A DNA stretch of 64,000 nucleotides. Source: JAGNZR01 sp051646055. Lineage in GTDB: Bacteria; Fusobacteriota; Fusobacteriia; Fusobacteriales; Fusobacteriaceae. The stretch is taken from assembly GCA_051646055.1 (NCBI GenBank), contig JBOFCM010000189.1:5674-69673 (forward strand), read 5' to 3'. Shown one piece after another: positions 1-8,458 of this stretch (the first letter of the stretch is position 1; each line of letters begins with the position of its first letter). Made by a program: the position numbers and the translations under genes. The notes under the pieces were generated by a model. It was not told where the DNA came from and did not search any database. It saw nothing but the letters and a program-made list of their open reading frames with translations.

Positions 1-1427
1 TTATAGGTGGTCAGACTCAGAATCCTAGTGTAGCAGATATTGAACAGGGATTAAACCAGATAAAGGGAGATAAAGTAATTGTTCTTCCAAACAATAAAAA
101 TATAATTGGAGCAGCAAAACTTGCTGCTGATAGATCCAAGAAAGATGTGTTTGTTTTGGAAACTGCAACTATGCTGGAAGGAAATTATATTCTTAAAAAT
201 AGAAAAAGTTCAATGGAAAAAGTTTTAAGAGATAAAAATAGAAACTATTCCATAGAGATTACTCAGGCAGTCAGAGACACAAGGGTCGACTCTTTAGAGA
301 TAAAATCAGGAGATTATATAGCTCTTGTAAATGGAAAAATAACTGACAAGAACTCTGAACTTAAGGGTCTGATTGAGGAGCTGTACAGTAAGTATCTTAC
401 AGATAAAACATTAAATGTGTTGGCAGTTATCGGAAAAGGATCGACAGAAGAGGCTAACCAATCCCTAAAAAAAGCCAAAGAAAAAGTAAATTATAAAGAG
501 ATAGTTGGAGGACAGGAAAATTATCCATATTATATATATATTGAAGAGAGAGATCCAGAGCTTCCTGAAATAGCAATACTGACAGATTCTACTTCTGATC
601 TGACACCTGAGCTTATGGGCGATCTAGATATATCTATAATACCTCTTAAAATAAAACTGGAGGGGGATGAGTATTACAGAGATGGAGTAGATATCACCAA
701 GGAAGAGTTTTGGACAAAACTTACTACAGGAGATGTAATACCTAAAACTTCTCAGCCTTCCCCGGCAGAATTTAAAGAGATGTATGAAAATCTTTTTGAG
801 AAAGGATATAAAAAAATAATAACTATACTGATCTCATCTAAGCTGAGTGGAACTCAGCAGGCAGCCAAAGTTGCCAAGGGAATGATGAAAGAGAGAGAAA
901 AGGATATCTCTATAGTGGATTCTAAATCTGTTACTTTCGGATTGGGATACCAAGTTTTAGAGGCAGCTAAAATGGCTAGAAAAGGTGTGAATTGTGAGGA
1001 GTTATTGGCTTGGGCAGAGCAATTCCATACAAGATCCAAAATATATTTTGTAGTAAACGACCTTACATATCTGGTAAAGGGAGGAAGATTAGGTAAAGCT
1101 GCAGGAATGATAGGTGGATTCCTGAATCTTAAACCTATTTTGAAACTTGAAGATGGAGAGGTAACTGTTGCAGGAAAAGCCTTTGGTGAAAGAGGAGCCT
1201 TCAAATTTATGAATAAAGTAATTAAATCTGAAGCTGCTGAAGGAAGTGTAAAAGCTAATATAGGTTGGGGTGGAACTCAGTCTGAGCATGACAATGCAGA
1301 AAAACTGTATCAAGAGGGGAAAAGCATGGACAGAGTTGAGATGCTTGATAGATACAATATAGGTGCTACTATCGGTTCTCACTCAGGGCCGGTATATGGT
1401 TTGGGGATAGTTCAAAAAATAAAATAA
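1..1427 (+). CDS. DAK2/FakA C-terminal part fused to a DegV (FakB-like) domain, 5' truncated by window edge
   Basis: The frame is open from base 3, so the gene begins before the window; a GTG at 147 is an internal codon and not the start. The visible protein opens with GGQTQNPS and continues through the C-terminal region typical of YloV/FakA proteins. From about base 573 a full DegV domain follows: AILTDSTSDLT, TSQPSP, the LSGTQQA loop and YLVKGGRLGKA, the fatty-acid-binding signature of FakB. FakA (kinase) and FakB (acyl carrier) together phosphorylate exogenous fatty acids, and they are separate proteins in Firmicutes. Here both halves seem to sit on one chain. The function is inferred from the family; the DAK2 kinase domain itself would lie upstream and is not seen. 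galE follows after 32 bases. Confidence 0.85.
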   Translation, partial: IGGQTQNPSVADIEQGLNQIKGDKVIVLPNNKNIIGAAKLAADRSKKDVFVLETATMLEGNYILKNRKSSMEKVLRDKNRNYSIEITQAVRDTRVDSLEIKSGDYIALVNGKITDKNSELKGLIEELYSKYLTDKTLNVLAVIGKGSTEEANQSLKKAKEKVNYKEIVGGQENYPYYIYIEERDPELPEIAILTDSTSDLTPELMGDLDISIIPLKIKLEGDEYYRDGVDITKEEFWTKLTTGDVIPKTSQPSPAEFKEMYENLFEKGYKKIITILISSKLSGTQQAAKVAKGMMKEREKDISIVDSKSVTFGLGYQVLEAAKMARKGVNCEELLAWAEQFHTRSKIYFVVNDLTYLVKGGRLGKAAGMIGGFLNLKPILKLEDGEVTVAGKAFGERGAFKFMNKVIKSEAAEGSVKANIGWGGTQSEHDNAEKLYQEGKSMDRVEMLDRYNIGATIGSHSGPVYGLGIVQKIK

Positions 1428-1459
1428 CAAAAATATAATGGAAGTGAAAGGGGAAAACA

Positions 1460-2449
1460 ATGGCAATATTAGTTTGTGGAGGAGCAGGATATATCGGAAG
1501 TCACGTTACAAAACTACTTCTTGAAAAAGGGAAAGAGGTAATTGTTTTAGACAATCTTCAGACAGGTCATGTTCAGTCTGTGGATGCTAGGGCAAAGCTT
1601 GTGATGGGAGATCTTAGGGATGACGAGTTTATGAGAAGAGTTTTTACAGAAAACTCTATTGATGGAGTAATCCATTTTGCAGCTGACTCTCTTGTGGGAG
1701 AGAGCTGTGTAGAGCCGTTAAAATATTATGACAATAATGTTTATGGATCAGTTTGTCTTCTAAAACATCTGAAGGAAAATGGAGTAAAAAGAGTTGTGTT
1801 TTCTTCTACTGCGGCAACTTATGGGGAGCCGAAAAATATTCCTATCTTAGAGACAGATCCTACAATTCCTACAAATCCATATGGAGAAACTAAACTTGCT
1901 GTGGAAAAAATGCTGAAGTGGGCAGATGAAGCTTACGGAATAAAATATACAGCTCTTAGATATTTCAATGTAGCAGGAGCTTATCAGACAGGAGAGATTG
2001 GAGAAGATCACTCACCAGAAACTCACCTGATTCCCCTGATTCTTCAGGTAGCACTAGGAAAAAGAGAAAAAATAGCCATCTATGGAGATGACTACCCTAC
2101 AGAAGATGGAACATGTATTAGAGACTATATCCATGTTATGGATCTTGCAGACGCTCACATAAAAGCCCTTGAAAGGCTTGAAAATGGAGGAGAGAGTACT
2201 GTTTATAACCTTGGAAATGGAAATGGATTCTCAGTTAAAGAGGTTATAGAAGCAGCTAGAAAAGTGACAAACCATGCTATTCCAGCAGAGATAACACCGA
2301 GAAGAATGGGTGATCCTGCAAGACTTGTAGCTTCATCTGAAAAGGCTATAAAAGAGCTGAATTGGAAACCTCAGTATGATTCTATTGAGTATATAATTGA
2401 AACTGCATGGCAGTGGCACAGTAACCATCCAAATGGTTATGAAGATTAA
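1460..2449 (+). CDS. galE: UDP-glucose 4-epimerase
   Basis: A 329-residue short-chain dehydrogenase/reductase of the extended type that interconverts UDP-glucose and UDP-galactose in the cytoplasm, supplying galactose units for surface polysaccharide. The N-terminal NAD-binding motif GGAGYIGSH (about residues 7-15) is intact, and so is the catalytic Tyr141-x3-Lys145 in NPYGETK, together with SSTAATYG and the ALRYFNVAGA strand. Length matches the family. The start is ATG 1460 behind GAAAGGGG. It lies alone between the DegV fusion gene and a rho-independent terminator, so it is probably the last gene of that transcript. Confidence 0.95.
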   Translation: MAILVCGGAGYIGSHVTKLLLEKGKEVIVLDNLQTGHVQSVDARAKLVMGDLRDDEFMRRVFTENSIDGVIHFAADSLVGESCVEPLKYYDNNVYGSVCLLKHLKENGVKRVVFSSTAATYGEPKNIPILETDPTIPTNPYGETKLAVEKMLKWADEAYGIKYTALRYFNVAGAYQTGEIGEDHSPETHLIPLILQVALGKREKIAIYGDDYPTEDGTCIRDYIHVMDLADAHIKALERLENGGESTVYNLGNGNGFSVKEVIEAARKVTNHAIPAEITPRRMGDPARLVASSEKAIKELNWKPQYDSIEYIIETAWQWHSNHPNGYED

Positions 2450-2465
2450 TTAATTAAGCAGAGGA

Positions 2466-2497
2466 ATCCAGAGATTTTATAATGCTCTGGATTTTTC
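2466..2497 (+). terminator. Rho-independent terminator after galE
   Basis: An 8-bp stem ATCCAGAG/CTCTGGAT (2466-2473 with 2485-2492) runs into TTTTT. It sits 17 bases after the galE stop and just before uppS, separating the two transcripts. Confidence 0.8.
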
Positions 2498-2521
2498 CTT
2501 GATTTTCAGGAGGGAAAAGTA

Positions 2522-3217
2522 ATGGAAAAAGAGATTCCACAACATCTTGCAATAATAATGGATGGAAATGGGAGATGGGCAAAAAAAAGGTTTCTTCCGA
2601 GAACTGTAGGGCATAATGAAGGGGCTAAGACTCTTAGAAAAATTTTGACCCATTCTCAAAAACTTGGAATAAAATATCTTACAGTATATGCCTTTTCCAC
2701 TGAAAATTGGAAAAGAGCAGAGGAAGAGGTAGGAGCCCTTATGGCTCTTTTTAAAAAATATCTTCAAAGTGAAGAGAAAGAATTTATGAAAAATAATGTA
2801 AGATTTATAGTTTCAGGAAGAAGAGAAGGAATAAATTCGGAACTTTTGGAGGCGATAGATAGAGTAGAGAAAAATACAGCTAAAAACAGTGGTATAACTC
2901 TCAATCTGGCATTCAATTACGGAGGAAGAGCTGAAATAATAGATGCTATAAATAAAATAATAGAAACAGGAGAAAAAAATATAACTGAAGAAAGTTTTAG
3001 AAAGTATCTCTATAATGATATTCCGGATCCGGAACTGCTCATAAGAACTAGCGGTGAAATAAGAATTTCAAACTTTCTTCTTTGGCAGATAGCTTACTCT
3101 GAAATATATATAACAGAAAAATTTTGGCCTGATTTTAATGAGAAGGATTTAGAGACAGCTATTGAAAGCTATAGAATGAGAGAGAGAAGATTTGGAGGAG
3201 TTGTAGATGTTAAATAG
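2522..3217 (+). CDS. uppS: Undecaprenyl diphosphate synthase (isoprenyl transferase)
   Basis: A 231-residue cis-prenyltransferase that condenses isopentenyl diphosphate onto farnesyl diphosphate to make the C55 lipid carrier for peptidoglycan and O-antigen units. The substrate loop IIMDGNGRWA with the catalytic Asp14 is present, as is the C-terminal signature LLIRTSGE.RISNFLLWQ.AYSE and the following RERRFGG. The ATG at 2522 follows CAGGAGGG. It overlaps cdsA by 11 bases, which suggests translational coupling. The uppS-cdsA-dxr-rseP order is widely conserved in bacteria. Confidence 0.96.
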   Translation: MEKEIPQHLAIIMDGNGRWAKKRFLPRTVGHNEGAKTLRKILTHSQKLGIKYLTVYAFSTENWKRAEEEVGALMALFKKYLQSEEKEFMKNNVRFIVSGRREGINSELLEAIDRVEKNTAKNSGITLNLAFNYGGRAEIIDAINKIIETGEKNITEESFRKYLYNDIPDPELLIRTSGEIRISNFLLWQIAYSEIYITEKFWPDFNEKDLETAIESYRMRERRFGGVVDVK

Positions 3218-4031
3218 AATACTGATAGCCCTGCTGGGAATTCCTGCTCTGGCATATATATATTATACTGGAGGCATATTTCTGCTGATTTTTACAAATG
3301 TAATAGTGGGAATAGCACTATATGAATTTTATAATATGGCTATTTTATCAGGTAAAAAATGTTATAAGATTTTTGGAATTTTATCCGGACTGGGTATAGT
3401 TAACTATACCTATTATAAGGATGCTATGGGATTGTCCTATGATAGTTTTCAACTTCTTGTACCTTTGACTTTGATGCTTATGGTATATAGAGTGTTGAGA
3501 AATAGAGTTGAAAATTCGAGTTTAGAGATTGGGGTAACTATTTTAGGGATAATATATATAGCTATATTCTTCTCGAATATACTTCTTATTTCAGCCCTTC
3601 CAAATGGTGGAAAGTGGCTGCTTGCACTTCAGGTATTAGTTTGGGTATGTGACAGTTTTGCCTATTTTACAGGACTCAATCTGGGAAGGAAAATTTTTAA
3701 AAATGGCTTCAGTCAAATAAGTCCCAAAAAATCTATAGAGGGTGCTTTGGGAGGTGTATTTTTCACAGTTGTTGCACTTTACCTTATTGAAAAATATTTT
3801 TCTCTTTTTGAAAATGGAGTTTCTCCTCTTATGATAGTTCTTCTTGGAATAACTTTGAGTATATTTATTCAAGTTGGAGATTTAGTAGAGTCAATGTTCA
3901 AAAGGGAGTTTAAGATAAAAGATTCGGGGAAAATATTGGGAGAGCATGGAGGAATTTTAGACAGATTTGACAGTCTAATTTTTGTTCTTCCAGTGGCATA
4001 TATATTTATCTCTCAGCTGATAGGAAGATAA
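3207..4031 (+). CDS. cdsA: Phosphatidate cytidylyltransferase
   Basis: A 274-residue integral membrane enzyme that makes CDP-diacylglycerol from phosphatidic acid and CTP, the branch point for phospholipids. It has about seven or eight hydrophobic segments and the family motif SPKKSIEGALGG near residue 172. The C-terminal CdsA signature is recognisable as KIKDSGKILGEHGGILDRFD, where the usual proline before HGG is replaced. It starts inside uppS at ATG 3207 after GGAGGAG and is followed by a terminator. Confidence 0.95.
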   Translation: MLNRILIALLGIPALAYIYYTGGIFLLIFTNVIVGIALYEFYNMAILSGKKCYKIFGILSGLGIVNYTYYKDAMGLSYDSFQLLVPLTLMLMVYRVLRNRVENSSLEIGVTILGIIYIAIFFSNILLISALPNGGKWLLALQVLVWVCDSFAYFTGLNLGRKIFKNGFSQISPKKSIEGALGGVFFTVVALYLIEKYFSLFENGVSPLMIVLLGITLSIFIQVGDLVESMFKREFKIKDSGKILGEHGGILDRFDSLIFVLPVAYIFISQLIGR

Positions 4032-4063
4032 GAATATAGGATTGCATATCAAAACATATAGCT

Positions 4064-4095
4064 AAAGAGGATAAGTCACTTTATCCTCTTTTTTA
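4064..4095 (+). terminator. Rho-independent terminator between cdsA and dxr
   Basis: Stem AAAGAGGATAA (4064-4074) pairs with TTATCCTCTTT (4081-4091) and runs into T residues. It ends only 14 bases before the dxr ATG, so it either ends the uppS-cdsA message or attenuates read-through into dxr. Confidence 0.8.
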
Positions 4096-4108
4096 AAAGG
4101 AGAAAATA

Positions 4109-5263
4109 ATGAAGAAAATATCGATATTGGGATCAACAGGAAGTATAGGTCTCAGTGCTCTAGAGGTTATAAGAGGCGCAAGAGATAAATTTGAAATAGT
4201 AGCTCTTACAGGGCACAGTAATCATAATCTTTTATGCCAACAGATAAAAGAGTTTAATCCTAAATATGTTTCGGTGGGGACACTGGAAGGGCTAGAAAAA
4301 ATAAAAGAGAACTATCCTAAACTAGATGTATACTTCGGAGATGAAGGGCTAGAAAAAATAGGTGGGCTTCATGAACATGATATACTTCTTACGGCTGTAA
4401 GTGGAGCGGTAGGGATAGATGCCACAATAGCAGCGATAAAGAACTCCAAGAGAATAGCACTGGCAAATAAAGAGACTATGGTCGCAGCAGGAGATTATAT
4501 AAACAAACTTCTCAAAGATTATCCAAAAGCCGAAATAATTCCAGTGGACAGTGAGCACTCGGCTCTATTTCAATCCATGCTGGGAGGAAAAAGAAGCGAG
4601 GTTGAAAAACTTATAATAACAGCCAGTGGTGGAACCTTCAGAGGAAAAAAAAGAGATGAGCTGAAGGGTGTGAGTGTGGATCAGGCTTTGAAACATCCCA
4701 ATTGGTCCATGGGAAAAAAAATTACAATAGATTCTTCTACTCTTGTAAATAAAGGTCTTGAAATAATAGAAGCTCATCAGCTTTTTGGGGTAGATTATGA
4801 GAATATAGAGGTTGTTATCCATCCAGAAAGTATAATTCATTCTTTAGTGCAGTTCAAGGATAGCAGTATAATAGCCCAGATGGGGGTTCCTGATATGAAG
4901 CTTCCCATACAGTATGCTTTTACATATCCTGACAGAATAGAAAACTCGGTTTTAAAAAAATTAGATTTTAAAAAATTGACAACTCTTAACTTTCAGGAGC
5001 CTGATAATGAAACATTCAAGGGGATAGAACTGGCTTTCAGAGCTGGAAAGGCGGGGGGGACCATGCCGGCAGTTTTCAATGCAGCCAATGAAATTGCTGT
5101 GGATATGTTTCTCAAAGGTGAGATAAAATTTTTGGAAATATATGATATAATAGAATGGGCTATGGACAATCACAGAGTTGAATCAGCCCATGAGTTAGAA
5201 ATTATAAAAAAAGCTGACAGAGATACAAGAGAGAGAGTTAAGGAGAGAAAATGGGAAAAATAA
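4109..5263 (+). CDS. dxr: 1-deoxy-D-xylulose 5-phosphate reductoisomerase
   Basis: A 384-residue enzyme of the MEP isoprenoid pathway, which converts DXP to 2-C-methyl-D-erythritol 4-phosphate with NADPH. The N-terminal dinucleotide motif GSTGSIG (residues 8-14), the metal-site segment VDSEHSALFQ, the flexible loop KHPNWSMGKKITIDSST and the HPESIIHSLV segment are all intact. The start is ATG 4109 after AAAAGGAG. The 3' end overlaps tmk by 13 bases. Its presence means the organism makes isoprenoid precursors by the MEP rather than the mevalonate route. Confidence 0.97.
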   Translation: MKKISILGSTGSIGLSALEVIRGARDKFEIVALTGHSNHNLLCQQIKEFNPKYVSVGTLEGLEKIKENYPKLDVYFGDEGLEKIGGLHEHDILLTAVSGAVGIDATIAAIKNSKRIALANKETMVAAGDYINKLLKDYPKAEIIPVDSEHSALFQSMLGGKRSEVEKLIITASGGTFRGKKRDELKGVSVDQALKHPNWSMGKKITIDSSTLVNKGLEIIEAHQLFGVDYENIEVVIHPESIIHSLVQFKDSSIIAQMGVPDMKLPIQYAFTYPDRIENSVLKKLDFKKLTTLNFQEPDNETFKGIELAFRAGKAGGTMPAVFNAANEIAVDMFLKGEIKFLEIYDIIEWAMDNHRVESAHELEIIKKADRDTRERVKERKWEK

Positions 5264-5922
5264 TAGTTATAGAGGGAACAGATTCCAGCGGAAAACAGAC
5301 TCAAAGTGAAATTTTGTATGAAAAAATAAAAGAAACCGGTATAGAGGTGAAAAAAATATCCTTTCCAAATTATAGTAGTCCGGCATGTGAACCGGTAAAA
5401 ATGTATCTGGCGGGAGAGTTTGGAAAAGAACCTGGGAAAATAAACCCTTATCCCATATCGACTATGTATGCTATAGACAGATATGCTTCATACAAGACTT
5501 CGTGGGGGGAGTTTTATGAGAAAGGAGGAATAATAATCACCGATAGATATACTACATCCAATATGGTTCATCAGGCTTCAAAGCTAGATGAGGCTGAGGA
5601 AAAAAGACAATATCTTCAATGGTTAGAGGATTTTGAATACAGTAAAATAGGAATACCAAAACCTGATTTGGTAATATTTTTAAATATGCCAACCGAGTTT
5701 GCCCTAAAACTTATGGCGGAAAGAAAGAATAAGATTACAGGGGAAGAGACAAAAGACATACATGAATCTGATGCCGAATATCTTAAAAAATCTCATGCTA
5801 CAGCATGTGAAGTATCGAAAATTCAAGGTTGGAAGGAAATTATGTGTGTAGATGGAGAGAGGATAAAAACAATAGAAGAGATAGCCAGTGAGATAATGGA
5901 TCAAGTCAAAAATATAATTTAG
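5251..5922 (+). CDS. tmk: Thymidylate kinase, variant P-loop
   Basis: A 223-residue P-loop kinase expected to phosphorylate dTMP to dTDP for DNA synthesis. The P-loop reads EGTDSSGKQTQ (residues 8-18) where the common form is EGxDGAGKST; the Q-T ending marks a divergent group of thymidylate kinases. ITDRYTTSNMVHQ supplies the DR(Y/H) motif, and PDLVIFLNMP precedes the lid region LMAERKNKITG. The start lies within the end of dxr after AAGGAGAG, so it is translationally coupled. Another nucleoside monophosphate kinase activity is possible but less likely. Confidence 0.85.
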   Translation: MGKIIVIEGTDSSGKQTQSEILYEKIKETGIEVKKISFPNYSSPACEPVKMYLAGEFGKEPGKINPYPISTMYAIDRYASYKTSWGEFYEKGGIIITDRYTTSNMVHQASKLDEAEEKRQYLQWLEDFEYSKIGIPKPDLVIFLNMPTEFALKLMAERKNKITGEETKDIHESDAEYLKKSHATACEVSKIQGWKEIMCVDGERIKTIEEIASEIMDQVKNII

Positions 5923-5935
5923 GAGGAAGGAAAGA

Positions 5936-6967
5936 GTGGAAGTTTTAGTAGCACTCCTGGTACTGGGAGTTATAATTTTAGTACATGAATTAGGTCACTT
6001 TCTGGCTGCAAAATTTTTTGGCATGCCTGTAACTGAATTTGCGATAGGTATGGGGCCAGATGTATACTCTTATCAGGGAGATGATACAAGATATTCCTTT
6101 AGAGCCATACCTATGGGTGGTTTTGTAAATATAGCTGGGATGGAGATAGACAGCAAGGAAGAGGATGGATTTAATAGTAAACCTGCATATCAGAGATTTA
6201 TAGTTCTTTTTGCAGGGGTATTTATGAATTTTATTCTTGCCTATCTTCTAATATTTACAATACTAGTTTTTAACGGGAAGGGAGTTCAGAGTGAAAAACC
6301 TCTTATAGGAGATATTGTAAAAAATGTTCGGGCTGAAAAAGTTTTACAGAAGAACGATATGATATTGTCTATAAATGATAATAGAATAGAAAAATGGCAG
6401 GATATAAGTGAAGTCTTAAAAAAATTCAATGAAAAAAATCAAGAAAGTACAGTGGCTATTCTTCTAGAAAGAGGTGGAGAACAAAAAACTGTTCAAGCGG
6501 AACTTACTTATGACGAGGAAGGAAAAAGATATTTTCTAGGGATAATGCCAGAGATAAAAGTTGAAAAATATAGTTTTCAAGAAATATTTCCAGATTCTGG
6601 GAAAGTTTTCGGGAAAATATTTGGACAGACTTTCGATGGTTTTAAACAGTTATTTTCCGGTAAAGTGAAAAAAGAGGAGATAAGTGGTCCTTTAGGAATA
6701 ATTAAAGTGGTTGGAGATGCAAGTCGAGGTGGATTCACTGTACTTCTTTGGCTTACTGTGATGCTATCTATAAATGTAGGAATATTCAATCTTCTTCCTT
6801 TTCCTGCTTTAGATGGTGGACGAATCATCTTTGTACTCTTGGAACTCATAGGTGTAAAAGTAGATAAAAAATTGGAAGAAAAAGTTCATATGGCAGGGAT
6901 GATAATCCTTATCGGATTTATTGTCTATATAACTGGAAATGATATCTTTAATATGGTTAAGAGGTAG
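5936..6967 (+). CDS. rseP: RIP/S2P zinc metalloprotease
   Basis: A 343-residue site-2 intramembrane protease. The first transmembrane segment carries the zinc motif HELGH (residues 17-21), a PDZ domain occupies roughly 105-190, and the C-terminal membrane part has NLLPFPALDGG with the third metal ligand. The family cleaves anti-sigma factors and leftover signal peptides in the membrane. The start is GTG 5936 after AGGAGGAAGG. It is 13 bases downstream of tmk and 10 bases upstream of tcdA. In many diderms bamA follows rseP directly, but here bamA lies 20 kb away. Confidence 0.95.
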   Translation: MEVLVALLVLGVIILVHELGHFLAAKFFGMPVTEFAIGMGPDVYSYQGDDTRYSFRAIPMGGFVNIAGMEIDSKEEDGFNSKPAYQRFIVLFAGVFMNFILAYLLIFTILVFNGKGVQSEKPLIGDIVKNVRAEKVLQKNDMILSINDNRIEKWQDISEVLKKFNEKNQESTVAILLERGGEQKTVQAELTYDEEGKRYFLGIMPEIKVEKYSFQEIFPDSGKVFGKIFGQTFDGFKQLFSGKVKKEEISGPLGIIKVVGDASRGGFTVLLWLTVMLSINVGIFNLLPFPALDGGRIIFVLLELIGVKVDKKLEEKVHMAGMIILIGFIVYITGNDIFNMVKR

Positions 6968-6977
6968 GTGATAGGAA

Positions 6978-7688
6978 TTGATATTTCAGAGATTAGGTCT
7001 TTTAATAGGGGATGAAAATTTAGAAAAACTCAAAAATTCTCATATTTTAGTTTTTGGATTGGGAGGAGTAGGAGGATTTACAGTGGAGGCCCTTGTCCGT
7101 GCAGGAATAGGTGAACTTACTGTGGTAGATTTTGATACTGTGGATATCACCAATCTTAACAGACAGATTATAGCGGTTCAGAGCAGTGTGGGAAAATCTA
7201 AAGCGGAACTTATAAAAGAGAGAGCACTTTCAATAAATCCCGAGGTAAAAATCAACGCTTTTCAGGAAAAGTTTTCTCAGGAAACGGAGCATCTTTTTTT
7301 TGATGAAGAGAAAAAATATACCTATGTGGTGGATGCTATTGATCTTGTGACTCATAAACTGAAAATTATAGAGCTATGTAAAAAACATGGTTTTCCTGTG
7401 ATTTCGTCAATGGGAACAGGAAACAAATTAAATCCTACAATGTTAGAAGTTGCAGACATATCGAAAACATCTGTATGTCCTCTAGCAAGAGTTATGAGAA
7501 AAGAGCTTAAAGATAGGAGAATTACTAAAGTCAAAGTGATTTTTTCCAAAGAGGAGCCTAGAAAACCAGAAAACAAAAGTGAAAGCAGAGAAAAAAGAGT
7601 AAATGTGGGAAGTGTATCCTTTGTCCCATCAGTAGCAGGATTGATAATTGCTAGCGAGGTAGTAAAGGATATATGTGGCATCAGATAG
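6978..7688 (+). CDS. tcdA: tRNA threonylcarbamoyladenosine dehydratase (E1-like)
   Basis: A 236-residue ThiF/MoeB/HesA-family protein. It has the ATP-binding loop GLGGVGG (residues 27-33), the VDFDTVDITNLNRQ strand with the Arg of the adenylation site, and VVDAIDLVTHKL. Length and sequence fit TcdA/CsdL, which cyclises t6A37 to ct6A in tRNA, rather than the longer MoeB or ThiF. The start is TTG 6978, 10 bases after the rseP stop, behind AGGTGATAGGA. It ends at a bidirectional terminator. Confidence 0.88.
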   Translation: MIFQRLGLLIGDENLEKLKNSHILVFGLGGVGGFTVEALVRAGIGELTVVDFDTVDITNLNRQIIAVQSSVGKSKAELIKERALSINPEVKINAFQEKFSQETEHLFFDEEKKYTYVVDAIDLVTHKLKIIELCKKHGFPVISSMGTGNKLNPTMLEVADISKTSVCPLARVMRKELKDRRITKVKVIFSKEEPRKPENKSESREKRVNVGSVSFVPSVAGLIIASEVVKDICGIR

Positions 7689-7699
7689 GGCGAAAATAA

Positions 7700-7738
7700 A
7701 AAGATAGGGATTTCATATTGAAATCCCTATCTTTTTTA
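7700..7738. terminator. Bidirectional terminator between tcdA and the SIMPL gene
   Basis: A 16-bp perfect stem (7700-7715 with 7719-7734) has a three-base loop. T residues follow on the + strand, and the mirrored A run supplies a T tract for the minus strand. It serves converging transcripts from both sides. Confidence 0.88.
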
Positions 7739-7748
7739 TATCTGATTT

Positions 7749-8432
7749 TTATTTTTCCATGTTGAATACGGCTCGTACGTTTACAATGAAATCCAGTGAT
7801 TGGGGAGTATAAATCTCCATGCTCCCTTTCATAGCTACAGCATCCATACTGTAAGGAGCATTTCTCCTAACAGGGAAATAATCGTAGTTAAGCTCTTTGG
7901 GAGAAACCGATTTAAAACCAGCTTCTTTTGCCAATTTAAGAGCTTTAGAGTAAGCATCTTTATAGGCTAGAATCATAGCCTTGTTTTGGCTGTCTTCCTC
8001 TTTGCTGGAGTAGAAAAGAATATTATTGACACTGTTAACCCCAGCTTTTTCAAAAGCTGTAATAAATTTAGCGACTTGGGTAATATCATCAACTGTAACC
8101 AAAAAGCCGTTCCGAACTTCATAAGTATAAGTGGGAATATTATTTTGGTCAAATTGCGGGACTTTATTTATTGAGTATTCTGTAGTTTTAATGTTTTCTT
8201 TTTTTATTTTCAGAGAATCTACGGTTTGCTTGACTCTGTCCATAATAATTTTATTGTCATCGCTTATGGTTGAAAGTTCTTTTCCGTTTGTAATAACTTG
8301 AAAGAGAATTTCAGCTCTATCAGGTTCTAATTTAATATTGCCCTTCCCTTGTAATGCAACTGTGGGAAGATTTTCCTGAGAAAAAAGCGTAAAAGAAAAA
8401 ATTATAGACATAAAAATAATAAGTTTTTTCAT
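7749..8432 (-). CDS. SIMPL-domain (DUF541) periplasmic protein
   Basis: A 227-residue protein with a cleavable signal peptide (about residues 1-19, ending FTLFSQ). A SIMPL/DUF541 domain begins with VALQGKGNIKLEPDRAEI and contains the typical VRNGFLVTVDDI and ALKLAKEAGF segments. Members of this family (for example E. coli YggE) are envelope proteins of poorly defined role, linked to oxidative stress. It starts at ATG 8432 after AGGAGG and lies 26 bases downstream of the Na/phosphate symporter gene, so the two are probably one minus-strand operon. Confidence 0.85.
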   Translation of the reverse strand: MKKLIIFMSIIFSFTLFSQENLPTVALQGKGNIKLEPDRAEILFQVITNGKELSTISDDNKIIMDRVKQTVDSLKIKKENIKTTEYSINKVPQFDQNNIPTYTYEVRNGFLVTVDDITQVAKFITAFEKAGVNSVNNILFYSSKEEDSQNKAMILAYKDAYSKALKLAKEAGFKSVSPKELNYDYFPVRRNAPYSMDAVAMKGSMEIYTPQSLDFIVNVRAVFNMEK

Positions 8433-8458
8433 AGAACCTCCTAATAATTTTAAGAATA

